A DNA stretch of 24,804 nt from Pseudomonadota bacterium (GTDB taxonomy: Bacteria; Pseudomonadota; Alphaproteobacteria; Micavibrionales; UBA2020): the NCBI GenBank assembly GCA_023444705.1, contig JAEXMB010000056.1:1-24804 (forward strand). The letters are read 5' to 3'. How positions within the stretch are numbered: the first letter of the stretch is position 1; every line of letters begins with the position of its first letter. Positions 1-7,734 of this stretch are shown in pieces. Made by a program: the position numbers and the translations under genes. Under the pieces are notes generated by a model that worked only from the letters and a program-made list of their open reading frames with translations, did no database searches and was not told the DNA's origin.

Positions 1-2
1 AG

Positions 3-1094
3 CTTGCCATGCCTGATGGACGCACGCGCGTTTACGAGGGCCGCAATGGCGGCCCCGCCGCGCGGCTCGAGCTGCGCGACTGGCGCGTCATCGGCAACCT
101 TGCCGTCAGCGGCGATATCGGTTTTGCCGAAGACTATCGTGCGCATTTGTGGGATACCGACAACCTGCAAGACCTGCTGTCACTGGCACTGATCAATGAA
201 AAGGCCGTCGATGCGTTTATCTTCGGTAGCCTTCCCGCGCGCGCGCTGGCGCGGCTTGGCAACCTTCTGCGCGGCAATACGCTCAAAGGCAGCCGCCGCA
301 ACATCCGCGCGCATTATGACCTTGGCAATGATTTCTACGCCCTGTGGCTTGACCGCAGCATGACGTATTCGAGCGGCATTTTCGCCACCGGCAGCGAGGG
401 GCTGGAAGACGCGCAACGCGCCAAATACGGCCGTATCGTCGACCATCTGCACAGCGCGAGCGGCAGCCTGCTTGAAATCGGGTGCGGCTGGGGCGGTTTT
501 GCCGAATATGCCCAAAGCCGCGGCGATTTCGCCATCAAGGGCCTGACACTGTCGGACAAGCAAAAAAGCTATGCCGCCGCGCGCCTTGGCAACAAGGCGC
601 AGATCGCGCTTGAAGACTACCGCATCCAGACCGGCACCTACGACAATATTGTATCCATCGAAATGTTCGAAGCCGTCGGACAGGAATACTGGAAAACCTA
701 TTTCGACAAGGTCGCCGCCAGCCTCAAGCGCGGCGGGCGCGCGATGATCCAGACCATCACAATCGAAGACAGCCGCTTTGACCGTTACAAGGCCAGCGGT
801 GATTTCATCCGCAAGCATATTTTTCCGGGCGGGCTGTTGCCAAGCCCCGAGCGTTTCAGCGCCAGCGCGCTGCAGTCCGGCCTGAAAACGCAGGACGTAT
901 TCGAATTCGGTCAGGACTATGCGCGCACACTTGAAAAATGGCTGGCCAATTTCGATGCACGCACCGCCGATATCGCGGCGCTTGGCTATGACGAAGGCTT
1001 TATGCGCATGTGGCGGTTTTATCTGGCCGGGTGCATTGCGGGTTTTCGCACCCGGCGCGTTGGCGTCATGCAGGCGGAGCTTGTGCATGCTTAA
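3..1094 (+). CDS. Cyclopropane-fatty-acyl-phospholipid synthase family methyltransferase (5' partial)
   Basis: Transfers a methylene or methyl group from S-adenosylmethionine to unsaturated acyl chains of membrane phospholipids. Visible family motifs are HYDLGNDFYALWLD followed by MTYSSGIF, the SAM-binding motif LEIGCGWGGFAEYA, EMFEAVGQEYW in the acyl/bicarbonate site region, and HIFPGGLLPS. The first in-window ATG (9) lies inside the usual N-terminal PDGR block and the frame stays open to the left edge, so I treat the gene as truncated by the window, probably by a few dozen residues. Its stop overlaps the next start by 8 bp (1087-1094), making it the first visible gene of a coupled operon. 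Known relatives include true CFA synthases and the UfaM-type methyltransferases of furan fatty acid synthesis; the sequence alone does not separate these. The family call is firm, the exact product is not. Confidence 0.9.
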   Translation, partial: LAMPDGRTRVYEGRNGGPAARLELRDWRVIGNLAVSGDIGFAEDYRAHLWDTDNLQDLLSLALINEKAVDAFIFGSLPARALARLGNLLRGNTLKGSRRNIRAHYDLGNDFYALWLDRSMTYSSGIFATGSEGLEDAQRAKYGRIVDHLHSASGSLLEIGCGWGGFAEYAQSRGDFAIKGLTLSDKQKSYAAARLGNKAQIALEDYRIQTGTYDNIVSIEMFEAVGQEYWKTYFDKVAASLKRGGRAMIQTITIEDSRFDRYKASGDFIRKHIFPGGLLPSPERFSASALQSGLKTQDVFEFGQDYARTLEKWLANFDARTADIAALGYDEGFMRMWRFYLAGCIAGFRTRRVGVMQAELVHA

Positions 1095-1605
1095 ACGTAC
1101 AGCCGCCACAGCGCTGATCCTGACATTGCTGCATACGCCTGCAGCAGCCGCAGACTGCGCGCCGCACTACCTGGGCGCCGCGCGCGAGGTCGGGCACGGC
1201 GAGGGCCGCCACTTTATTTTTCACGCCTATGATGCAAAATTGCTGGCGCCGCATGGAACCTTCGCCATGAACAAGCCGTTTGCGCTGACGCTGACCTATC
1301 GCATGCAGTTTTCAGGCAAGGCGATTGCACGCGAAGCTGCAGCGCAGATGCGCCGCATGAACGTTGCGGGCGAAAGCGATATCAACCGCTGGCAGCAGCT
1401 TATGCAGACAATCTTCCCCGATGTCACGCCCGGCATGGCCATCACCGGCCTGCGTCTGAAAAGCGGGGCAACGGTGTTTTGCACAGCGGACGGTGAAATT
1501 GGCCGCATGACCGATCCCGCCTTTGCCGATGCGTTTTTTTCCATCTGGCTGGGCGCAGGTGCGGAAAACCAGGACCTTCGCCATCAACTGACAGGTACGC
1601 CATGA
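1087..1605 (+). CDS. Periplasmic chalcone isomerase-like protein
   Basis: A 172-residue protein with a Sec signal peptide: basic MLKR, a hydrophobic stretch, then an AAAA|DC-type cleavage site near residue 22. The mature part has the feel of the bacterial chalcone-isomerase-like fold: AYDAKLLAP, PFALTLTYRMQFSGKAIAREAAAQMRR, and a C-terminal domain where ITGLRLKSGATVFC is followed by DPAFADAFFSIWLG. Proteins of this group are thought to bind fatty acids or lipids; real chalcone chemistry is unlikely. The start at 1087 is chosen because it gives a clean signal peptide and overlaps the preceding stop (ATGCTTAA); longer in-frame extensions run inside the upstream gene. It ends with a 4-bp ATGA overlap with the DUF3833 gene. 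Position beside CFA-type, DUF3833 and SDR genes supports a role in membrane lipid modification or envelope stress. Confidence 0.75.
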   Translation: MLKRTAATALILTLLHTPAAAADCAPHYLGAAREVGHGEGRHFIFHAYDAKLLAPHGTFAMNKPFALTLTYRMQFSGKAIAREAAAQMRRMNVAGESDINRWQQLMQTIFPDVTPGMAITGLRLKSGATVFCTADGEIGRMTDPAFADAFFSIWLGAGAENQDLRHQLTGTP

Positions 1606-2132
1606 AAATCTTGTCTGCATTTTTTATGTTAGGAACGCTCATGCTGCTCTCCGCTTGCGGCCCCACGGTCGCCGATTATAAGGACAACACACCCAAGCTG
1701 GCCTTTGAGGAATTTTTTAATGGCCCCGTCATGGCGCACGGCATCATCCAGTCGCGCAGCGGCAAGGTCCTGCGCCGCTTCACCGTTGACATGCGCGGCA
1801 CGTGGGACGGCGACAAAGGCACCCTGGAAGAACTGTTTGTCTATGACGATAACGAGCGCCAGCAGCGCACCTGGAACGTCACCCGCCTTGGCGACGGCCG
1901 CTATACGGGCACGGCCTCGGACATCATCGGCACCGCAACCGGCACGCAGGCCGGCAACGCCATTCGCTGGAACTACGTCATGCGCATTCCCGTTGACGGC
2001 ACCACCTATGACGTGCGCTTTGACGACTGGATGTTCCTGATGCCCGACGGCACCATGCTCAACCGCTCGATCCTGACCAAATTCGGCATCCGCGTGGGCG
2101 AGGTTTCCATCTACATGGCAAAGAAACCGTAA
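1602..2132 (+). CDS. DUF3833 family lipoprotein
   Basis: A 176-residue lipoprotein. The N-terminus MKILSAFF is followed by a hydrophobic core and the lipobox LLSAC, with the lipidated cysteine at residue 19; residue 20 is Gly, not Asp, so outer-membrane sorting is expected. The mature protein matches DUF3833 in pattern: FEEFFNGPVMAHGIIQSRSGKVLRRF, then a beta-rich body with GTWDGDKGTLEE, DGRYTGTASDIIGTATG and a final FDDWMFLMPDGTMLNRSILTKFGIRVGEVSI. Function of the family is unknown, though it is commonly encoded beside CFA-type methyltransferases, SDRs and chalcone-isomerase-like proteins. It starts in a 4-bp overlap with the upstream stop, and only one base separates its stop from the SDR start, so translation is probably coupled. 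Confidence 0.85.
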   Translation: MKILSAFFMLGTLMLLSACGPTVADYKDNTPKLAFEEFFNGPVMAHGIIQSRSGKVLRRFTVDMRGTWDGDKGTLEELFVYDDNERQQRTWNVTRLGDGRYTGTASDIIGTATGTQAGNAIRWNYVMRIPVDGTTYDVRFDDWMFLMPDGTMLNRSILTKFGIRVGEVSIYMAKKP

Positions 2133-2133
2133 C

Positions 2134-2877
2134 ATGAACTACCTTGGCAAGCATGTCTGGATCATCGGCGCGTCAAGCGGCATTGGCCGCGCACTGGCCA
2201 CGACGCTGGCCGCGCGCGGGGCGCATCTGGCGCTGTCCGCGCGCCGCAGCGATGAGCTGGACTCCCTGGTCGCCGCACTTGGCAACAAGCACCGCGCATT
2301 TACGCTGGATGTCGCAAACGCTGCAGTATTCACCGCCAACGCAGAGGCCGTGAAACATCACTTTGGCACCATTGATCACGTCATCATGCTGGCGGGTGTC
2401 TATACTCCCGCCAGCCTTGCCAAAATGGACATCGCCGAAGCGCATAAAATCGTCGACATCAATCTGATGGGCAGCATCAACTGCCTGCATGCCGTCTTGC
2501 CCTGCCTGCGCGCGCAAGGACACGGGCAAATCGCCCTGTGCGCCAGTGTGGCAGGATACCGCGGCCTGCCAAACGCGCAACCTTATGCCGCAACCAAGGC
2601 CGCCATTATCAATCTTGCCGAAAGCGCCTATATCGAAGAAAGCCGAAACGGCGTTGATGTGCGCCTGATCAGTCCGGGTTTTGTGCGCACCCCCATGACG
2701 GATAAAAACAATTTTTCCATGCCCATGATGGTGTCAGCGCAAGCGGCGGCAGACGCCATTGCCGACGGGCTGTTGTCACCCGCGTTTGAAATACACTTTC
2801 CCAAGCGTTTTACCCTGATCATGAAGCTGTTGCAGTTTTTGCCAAACGCGCTTTATCTGCGCCTTGCCCGCCGATGA
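2134..2877 (+). CDS. Short-chain dehydrogenase/reductase (SDR)
   Basis: A 247-residue classical SDR, an NAD(P)(H)-dependent oxidoreductase of the cytoplasm. The Rossmann dinucleotide motif GASSGIG is at residues 12-18, and an arginine-rich SARRSD after the second strand suggests NADPH preference. The catalytic triad is visible as Ser138 (CASVAGYRG), Tyr151 and Lys155 (YAATK). The structural NNAG motif is degenerate (MLAGVY). PGFVRTPMT follows as expected. The C-terminal tail is hydrophobic and basic (LIMKLLQFLPNALYLRLARR), which may attach it to the membrane. The substrate is not predictable, but the operon partners point to a lipid or fatty-acyl compound. The stop overlaps the next start (ATGA, 2874-2877). 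Confidence 0.9.
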   Translation: MNYLGKHVWIIGASSGIGRALATTLAARGAHLALSARRSDELDSLVAALGNKHRAFTLDVANAAVFTANAEAVKHHFGTIDHVIMLAGVYTPASLAKMDIAEAHKIVDINLMGSINCLHAVLPCLRAQGHGQIALCASVAGYRGLPNAQPYAATKAAIINLAESAYIEESRNGVDVRLISPGFVRTPMTDKNNFSMPMMVSAQAAADAIADGLLSPAFEIHFPKRFTLIMKLLQFLPNALYLRLARR

Positions 2878-3728
2878 AAATACTGCCCCGCCTTGCCATT
2901 GCCCTGTCGGCAGCACTGTTATGCGGCTGCACCGCCATTGGCACGCAACTGGCCAACCTGCCCACCTATTTCGACGGTATCGCTGTCAAACGCGACATCG
3001 TGTTCGACAGTGCCAGCATGCAAAAGATGGATATATATCTCCCCTCTGGCACGGATAAAAAGCACGACGTGATCGTGTTTTTCTATGGCGGACGCTGGAG
3101 CAGCGGCAGCAAGAGCGATTACGCCTTCGTCGGTGCGGCCTTTGCCAAGGCGGGCTATGTCGTGGCCATCCCCGACTATCGCAAGTATCCAGATGTACGC
3201 TTCCCCGTTTTCGCGCAGGATGCCGCGGCAGCCGTGGCATGGACCGCAGACAACATCGGCAGCTATGGCGGCGATACCAGCCGCATTTTCGTGGCCGGGC
3301 ATTCGTCGGGTGCGCATATCGGCGCGCTGATTTCAGCCGATGCGCACTATCTGGCGGCGCTCGGCAAGCCGCAAGACACCATCAAGGCCTTTGCGGGCAT
3401 GGCGGGCCCCTACGCCTTTATCCCCGAAGAAGCCGACCTTAAGGATATGTTCGGCCCGCCCGGGAAATACCCGCTGATGCAGGTCCCCACGTTCATTGAC
3501 GGCAAGGAGCCGCCGATGCTGTTGCTCTGGGGCGCTGACGATACGGCTGTGGGGCGTTTCAACCTCGAAAAGCTTGAAAGCGCCATCAAGAATAAACACG
3601 GCGACATGCAGACGCGCATTTACAAGGACATCGATCACGTGTGGATCGTGGGTGCTTTATCCTGGCTGGGCAAAAACAAGGCACCCGTGCTGGACGACAT
3701 TCAGTCCTTCTTTGCCCGGGTTGAATGA
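2874..3728 (+). CDS. Alpha/beta hydrolase lipoprotein (esterase/lipase-like)
   Basis: A 284-residue secreted lipoprotein with an alpha/beta-hydrolase fold. The lipobox is LCGC, with Cys19 as the lipidated residue. The body starts like carboxylesterases of the hormone-sensitive-lipase/BD-FAE type (KMDIYLP, then VIVFFYGGRWSSGSK as the oxyanion-hole strand). The nucleophile elbow is GHSSGAH with Ser144; an Asp is available at 222 or 223 (LLWGADDTAVG) and the His is His255 (DIDHVW). The usual HGGGW is YGGRW here, so oxyanion-hole geometry may differ. It is last in the operon, overlapping the SDR by 4 bp and ending 4 bp from a convergent gene. A role hydrolysing a modified lipid or a toxic ester at the outer membrane is an inference from context. 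Confidence 0.85.
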   Translation: MKILPRLAIALSAALLCGCTAIGTQLANLPTYFDGIAVKRDIVFDSASMQKMDIYLPSGTDKKHDVIVFFYGGRWSSGSKSDYAFVGAAFAKAGYVVAIPDYRKYPDVRFPVFAQDAAAAVAWTADNIGSYGGDTSRIFVAGHSSGAHIGALISADAHYLAALGKPQDTIKAFAGMAGPYAFIPEEADLKDMFGPPGKYPLMQVPTFIDGKEPPMLLLWGADDTAVGRFNLEKLESAIKNKHGDMQTRIYKDIDHVWIVGALSWLGKNKAPVLDDIQSFFARVE

Positions 3729-3732
3729 ACCA

Positions 3733-4506
3733 TCAATTGCGCAGGCGGTAGCCGGATTTGAAGATCCACGCTGTAATGCCAAGGCAGGCGCAGAAGAAGG
3801 CGAAAATCACCGCCAGACTGACGCCCACACCGACGTCGGCGGTGCCGTAAAAGCTCCAGCGGAAGGCGCTGATGAGATAGACCACAGGATTGGCCAGCGA
3901 CACCATCTGCCAGAATTCAGGCAGCATGCGGATGGAATAAAAACTGCCGCCAAGGAAAGCCAGCGGCGTCACCACCAGCAGCGGAATCATCTGCAATTGC
4001 TCAAACCCGTCGGCCCAAATACCGATGATGAAACCCATCAGGCTGAAGGTCACCGCCGTCAGCACCAGAAAAGCCACCATCCACACAGGGTGCAGAATAT
4101 CGATCGGCACAAAGAAATGCGAAATGCCAAGGATGATCAGACCGGTGATGATGGCCTTGAGCGCGGCAGCACCCACATATCCCGCCACCACTTCGACAAA
4201 GGACACCGGCGCGGCCAGTATCTCGTAAATCGTACCGACAAAGCGCGGGAAATAGATGGCAAAGGACGCCATAGAAATACTTTGCGACAATACCGTCTGC
4301 ATAATCAGACCAGGCACGATAAAGGCGCCGTAGCTGACACCGTCGACGTCGCTTACACGCCCGCCGATGGCGGCACCGAAGACGATGAAGTACAACACCG
4401 TCGACAACACTGGCGACACAAGGCTTTGGATCACTGTGCGGCGCGCACGCGTCATCTCGTAGACGAGGATAGAGCGGATGGCCTGGATATTGAACGTCGC
4501 GGTCAT
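3733..4506 (-). CDS. ABC-2 type transporter permease
   Basis: A 257-residue integral membrane protein with about six hydrophobic segments. It has the typical ABC-2 layout: an amphipathic N-terminus (IQAIRSILVYEMTRARRT), a first pair of membrane helices, and near the C-terminus GGSFYSIRMLPEFWQMVSLANPVVYLISAFRW with a final helix. Length and pattern fit the YadH/NodJ group of small exporter permeases. It starts in a 4-bp overlap with the stop of the ATPase gene, and the two should form a two-plus-two exporter. The substrate is unknown. NodJ identity is not claimed because no nodulation genes are near. Its stop lies 4 bp from the convergent hydrolase stop. Confidence 0.9.
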   Translation of the reverse strand: MTATFNIQAIRSILVYEMTRARRTVIQSLVSPVLSTVLYFIVFGAAIGGRVSDVDGVSYGAFIVPGLIMQTVLSQSISMASFAIYFPRFVGTIYEILAAPVSFVEVVAGYVGAAALKAIITGLIILGISHFFVPIDILHPVWMVAFLVLTAVTFSLMGFIIGIWADGFEQLQMIPLLVVTPLAFLGGSFYSIRMLPEFWQMVSLANPVVYLISAFRWSFYGTADVGVGVSLAVIFAFFCACLGITAWIFKSGYRLRN

Positions 4507-5441
4507 GACTGCCCCATCAACTGGATAAAGATGTCTTCAAGCGTGCTTTGGCGGGTGCTGATATCGTGATAGCCGATGCCCGCGGCCTTAAGGCCGTCAA
4601 GTAAACGGGTAATATCCTTGCTGTCCTGCCCCCCTTCGTAAGACAGCACCAGTTGCCGCCCGTCAGGCGAAAGCGTCAGCGCGAAACCGTCAAGTGCCGG
4701 CGGTACCTCGCGGTAGCTCTGGTCAAGTTCGACCACCAGCTCTTTTTTGCCAAGCTTTTTCATCAGTGTGTTTTTATCTTCGGTCACGATCAGGCTGCCG
4801 TTGCGGATCACGCCGATGCGGTCGGCGATTTCCTCAGCTTCCTCAAGGTAATGGGTGGTCAGGATGATGGTGACGCCCGCGTCGCGCAGGCGCAAAATCT
4901 GCTCCCACATCGACTTGCGCAGCTCGACGTCGACACCCGCGGTCGGCTCGTCAAGGAACAGCACCTGCGGCTCGTGGCTGAGCGCCTTGGCAATCATCAC
5001 ACGGCGCTTCATGCCACCCGACAGGCGGCGGATCTGCACGTCTTTTTTGTCCCACAGCGACAGACGCTTGAGCAGGTCTTCGATATAGGCGGGGTCAGGC
5101 GCCTTGCCGTAAAGGCCGCGGGTGAAGCTGGCGCTGTTCCACGGCGTTTCAAATGAATCGATGGTCAGTTCCTGCGGCACCAGGCCGATGGCGCGTCGTG
5201 CGGCGCGGTAATCGGCGGCAATGTCATGCCCGCAGACGGTGACGGTGCCGCCGCTGCGGCGCACGATGCCGCAAATGGTGCTGATCAGCGTCGTCTTGCC
5301 GGCACCATTGGGGCCAAGCAAGGCGAAAATTTCACCACGGCGGATATCAAGATTGATGTCGCGCAGGGCGGTAAAGCCCGTGGCATAGGTTTTATCAAGA
5401 CCCCGGACCGAAATGGCCGGAGCCGCCGTATCTGCTGTCAT
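4503..5441 (-). CDS. ABC transporter ATP-binding protein
   Basis: A 312-residue cytoplasmic ATPase that would power export through the adjoining permease. The motifs are complete: Walker A GPNGAGKT at 43-50, Q-loop Gln near 90 (GLVPQE), signature LSGGM at 140-144, Walker B VLFLDEP at 160-166, and H-loop His198 (TTHYLEEAEE). A C-terminal extension of about 80 residues (EDKNTLMKKLGKKELVVELD onward) matches the accessory domain of YadG/NodI/drug-resistance-type ATPases, and the total length is normal for them. Its ATG overlaps the stop of the ATP-grasp gene by 4 bp and its stop overlaps the permease start by 4 bp, so the three proteins are likely made together. Confidence 0.95.
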   Translation of the reverse strand: MTADTAAPAISVRGLDKTYATGFTALRDINLDIRRGEIFALLGPNGAGKTTLISTICGIVRRSGGTVTVCGHDIAADYRAARRAIGLVPQELTIDSFETPWNSASFTRGLYGKAPDPAYIEDLLKRLSLWDKKDVQIRRLSGGMKRRVMIAKALSHEPQVLFLDEPTAGVDVELRKSMWEQILRLRDAGVTIILTTHYLEEAEEIADRIGVIRNGSLIVTEDKNTLMKKLGKKELVVELDQSYREVPPALDGFALTLSPDGRQLVLSYEGGQDSKDITRLLDGLKAAGIGYHDISTRQSTLEDIFIQLMGQS

Positions 5442-6409
5442 GCTGCGCGCGCCTTGTTGCCAGTGTTACCCAAAACCATGCGCGCCAGATGCGCGGCCAG
5501 ACTGCCCGTGCCTGCTGCCGCAAAACAATCGGCATACATACCCGGCAGGGTGTTTTCATCGACGATCAGATAGCTATTGGTGCGCGCACTGTAAATGAAA
5601 TCAAGCCCGACAATATCACAACCGAGCGCGCGCGCCGCCTTTTCTGCAAGCGCCGCCACGGGCGAGGCGCTGACATCGACATAATCGGCATTACCGCCGA
5701 CGCGGCCTGCGTCATAAACCTTCCAGCCGTCGACAAAGGCGCTGTCGCGCTTGCGGTAACCAAACACAGCCTTGCCATCGATGACGGTAACGCTGACCCA
5801 TCTGGCAAGGTTGTTGCGCTCAAACCGCTCGCAGAAAATCTGCAAGGGCTTGTCCGAAAAAGACTGCGCGTAGCCGACGGTATCGACAAAGGCACGCGCA
5901 TCGCCGGTTTTGACGATACCGTGGCCAAAGTCGCCCAGCACGGGTTTCAGCAACACATCGCCCCAATCCTTGAGCGCCACGGCCATATCCTCGGCGGCGG
6001 CGGCGTCAAAGACGCAAAAATCGGTGGTCGGCACCCCTGCGGCACGCAAGGTCGCATGTGCATAGTATTTGTTGCGCGTGCGATAGCTGGCGGCAGGGTC
6101 GGGCACGACGCGCGTCGTCTGCGCCAGAATATGCAGCATGTCCCACGCAAAAGCATTGTCGCCGACGTAATAAAGCCAGAACACCGTGTCGAGGTCGGAC
6201 ACACAAACATCACCGGCATAGACCTTGCCATTCTTGACATAGGCGTTGCCGAGGCTGAGCGGCACCACGGCATCAACACCGGGGGCTTTTTGCAGCAACG
6301 ACGTCAGCGCATCGACCGTGGCGGCATCGACGATACCGCTGCCGCTCACCACACGCTCTGACGGATTGCGCGGCGGCATGATCAGGCCGATACGGCGCTT
6401 TGCTTGCAT
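5438..6409 (-). CDS. RimK-like ATP-grasp ligase
   Basis: A 323-residue ATP-grasp protein expected to join a carboxylate, via an acylphosphate, to an amine. The central ATP-binding stretch LLKPVLGDFGHGI includes Lys155 and the glycine-rich loop; the C-terminal metal site has Asp270 (VGLDFIY) and Asp284-Glu285-Asn286 followed by PG (IVDENTLPGM). This layout resembles the RimK/glutamate-ligase branch; the substrate is unknown. I chose the start at 6409 because an AGGGGGA ribosome site precedes it by about nine bases and the protein then begins directly with strand one (RRIGLIMPP). A 30-residue longer frame reaches 6499 but its added part has no domain-like features. Operon position ahead of an ABC exporter suggests, by inference, that the ligase product or its substrate is exported. 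Confidence 0.8.
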   Translation of the reverse strand: MQAKRRIGLIMPPRNPSERVVSGSGIVDAATVDALTSLLQKAPGVDAVVPLSLGNAYVKNGKVYAGDVCVSDLDTVFWLYYVGDNAFAWDMLHILAQTTRVVPDPAASYRTRNKYYAHATLRAAGVPTTDFCVFDAAAAEDMAVALKDWGDVLLKPVLGDFGHGIVKTGDARAFVDTVGYAQSFSDKPLQIFCERFERNNLARWVSVTVIDGKAVFGYRKRDSAFVDGWKVYDAGRVGGNADYVDVSASPVAALAEKAARALGCDIVGLDFIYSARTNSYLIVDENTLPGMYADCFAAAGTGSLAAHLARMVLGNTGNKARAA

Positions 6410-6444
6410 GTCGATAGTCCCCCTGTGTTTCATAATGCCTGATG

Positions 6445-6464
6445 GCGGCATAGATATATGCCGC
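6445..6464. repeat. Perfect 8-4-8 inverted repeat in ATP-grasp leader
   Basis: Arms GCGGCATA and TATGCCGC enclose GATA. The element lies 36-55 bp before the ATP-grasp start. A third copy of the arm core (ATGCC, 6435-6439) can pair with the same GGCAT, giving an alternative fold. It could be an operator or an mRNA hairpin. I see no convincing -35/-10 pair for the operon next to it, so the mode of action is open. Confidence 0.55.
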
Positions 6465-6628
6465 GCACTGACAAAGTACAGGCTTGTCCCTGTCTGCATG
6501 GTGAAACATTTTTGCGTGCCTGAAAACCTGTTAACGTATTCAAAAACAAAAATTTTTCAGATTGACTGGATATTAACTTCCGCTGGTGTCAAATAAGAAA
6601 AAACGATCCCGCTCTATGAGGTCGCCCT

Positions 6629-7729
6629 ATGAGTACTGCCGCCCCTATCCCCCTTGATGAAAACAAGCGCCTGGCCGCGCTCATCCGCAGCCAGTTGCTC
6701 GACACCCCGATCGAAGACCGCTTTGAGCGTGTCATCCGTCTGGCATGCCGCATTCTCAACGTGCCGATCGCCGCCTTTACGCTGGTCGATGAAAAGCGAC
6801 AGTGGTTCAAGGCCGTGCAGGGCCTGAGCGACCTTGAAGCCCCGCGCGAGATTTCAATGTGCGCGCATACAATCCTTGGCGACGACCCCATGATCGTACC
6901 CGACACGCGCAAAGATACCCGCTTTGTCGATAACCCGATGGTCACGCAAGACCCCCGTCTGGGGTTTTATGCGGGTTGTCCCGTACGCTCGCCCGACGGC
7001 TACAAGATCGGCACGTTGTGCATCGCCGACACACGCCCGCGCAAGCTGAATGCCGAGCAGGTCACGGCCCTGCGCGACCTTGGCGGCATCATCGAAAGCG
7101 AACTGCGCCTGAACATGCTCTCGAGCGTGCAAAACAGCCTGCTGAGCGAACTTGACAGCGCCAACCGCCGCACACTGATCGACCCGCTGACCAGCCTGTG
7201 GAACCGCGACGGCATCATGACGTTATTCAAGCGCAGCTGGGCCGACGCCGCGCGCAACGAGGAACCTGTCGCAGCCCTGCTGGTCGACATCGACCACTTC
7301 AAGAAAGTCAACGACACTTACGGCCACCCCGAAGGCGACGAGGTGATCCGCAGCGTCAGCCGCAGCCTGCTGGCCGGCCTGCGCACCGAGGATGCCGTGG
7401 GCCGCATCGGCGGGGAGGAATTTCTTATATTGCTGCCGCGCACCTCGCTGCAACAGGCCATGCCGGTGGCCGAACGCCTGCGCAGGGATATCGAAGCACT
7501 TGAAATCCCCCTGCCCTGCGGCACCGTTTTGCGCGTCACGGCCAGCCTTGGCCTTGCCGCCGCCCTGCCCGCTGCACCGCAGGAAGCAGGACCGGAACAA
7601 GCCGGCGTGGAGCGTCTGGTCAAGCAGGCCGATACCGCGCTTTATACAGCCAAGAACGCAGGCCGCAACTGCATCGCCGCCGCAGGGGGCAAGCAGCCGC
7701 CTGTCATTATAGCCAAGGCAGCATCATAA
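6629..7729 (+). CDS. GAF-GGDEF diguanylate cyclase
   Basis: A 366-residue cytoplasmic enzyme predicted to make cyclic di-GMP from two GTP. Residues about 10-165 form a GAF sensor of the short type found in many sensor cyclases (DTPIEDRFERVIRLACRIL, then MCAHTILGDDPMIVPDTRKD, then FYAGCPVRSPDGYKIGTLCI). A short linker helix leads to the GGDEF domain: DPLTSLWNRDG, DIDHFKKVNDTYGH, and the active-site loop GGEEF at 261-265. The inhibitory site RTED at 252-255 stands exactly five residues before GGEEF, so product feedback inhibition is likely. No membrane segments are seen. The start is supported by GAGG seven bases upstream. It is a single-gene unit, divergent from the ATP-grasp operon. The GAF ligand is unknown; the cysteine in MCAH (Cys78) could be redox-active, but that is speculation. 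Confidence 0.93.
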   Translation: MSTAAPIPLDENKRLAALIRSQLLDTPIEDRFERVIRLACRILNVPIAAFTLVDEKRQWFKAVQGLSDLEAPREISMCAHTILGDDPMIVPDTRKDTRFVDNPMVTQDPRLGFYAGCPVRSPDGYKIGTLCIADTRPRKLNAEQVTALRDLGGIIESELRLNMLSSVQNSLLSELDSANRRTLIDPLTSLWNRDGIMTLFKRSWADAARNEEPVAALLVDIDHFKKVNDTYGHPEGDEVIRSVSRSLLAGLRTEDAVGRIGGEEFLILLPRTSLQQAMPVAERLRRDIEALEIPLPCGTVLRVTASLGLAAALPAAPQEAGPEQAGVERLVKQADTALYTAKNAGRNCIAAAGGKQPPVIIAKAAS

Positions 7730-7734
7730 AAAAA

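Noticed and set aside
3496..4569. Plus-strand frame of 357 codons over the ABC permease
   Set aside because: Its translation is the His/Arg/Asp-rich shadow of the membrane protein on the other strand.
3733..5441. Nodulation exporter NodIJ
   Set aside because: Similar family, but no nod genes or other symbiosis functions are seen; YadGH-like exporters are more general.
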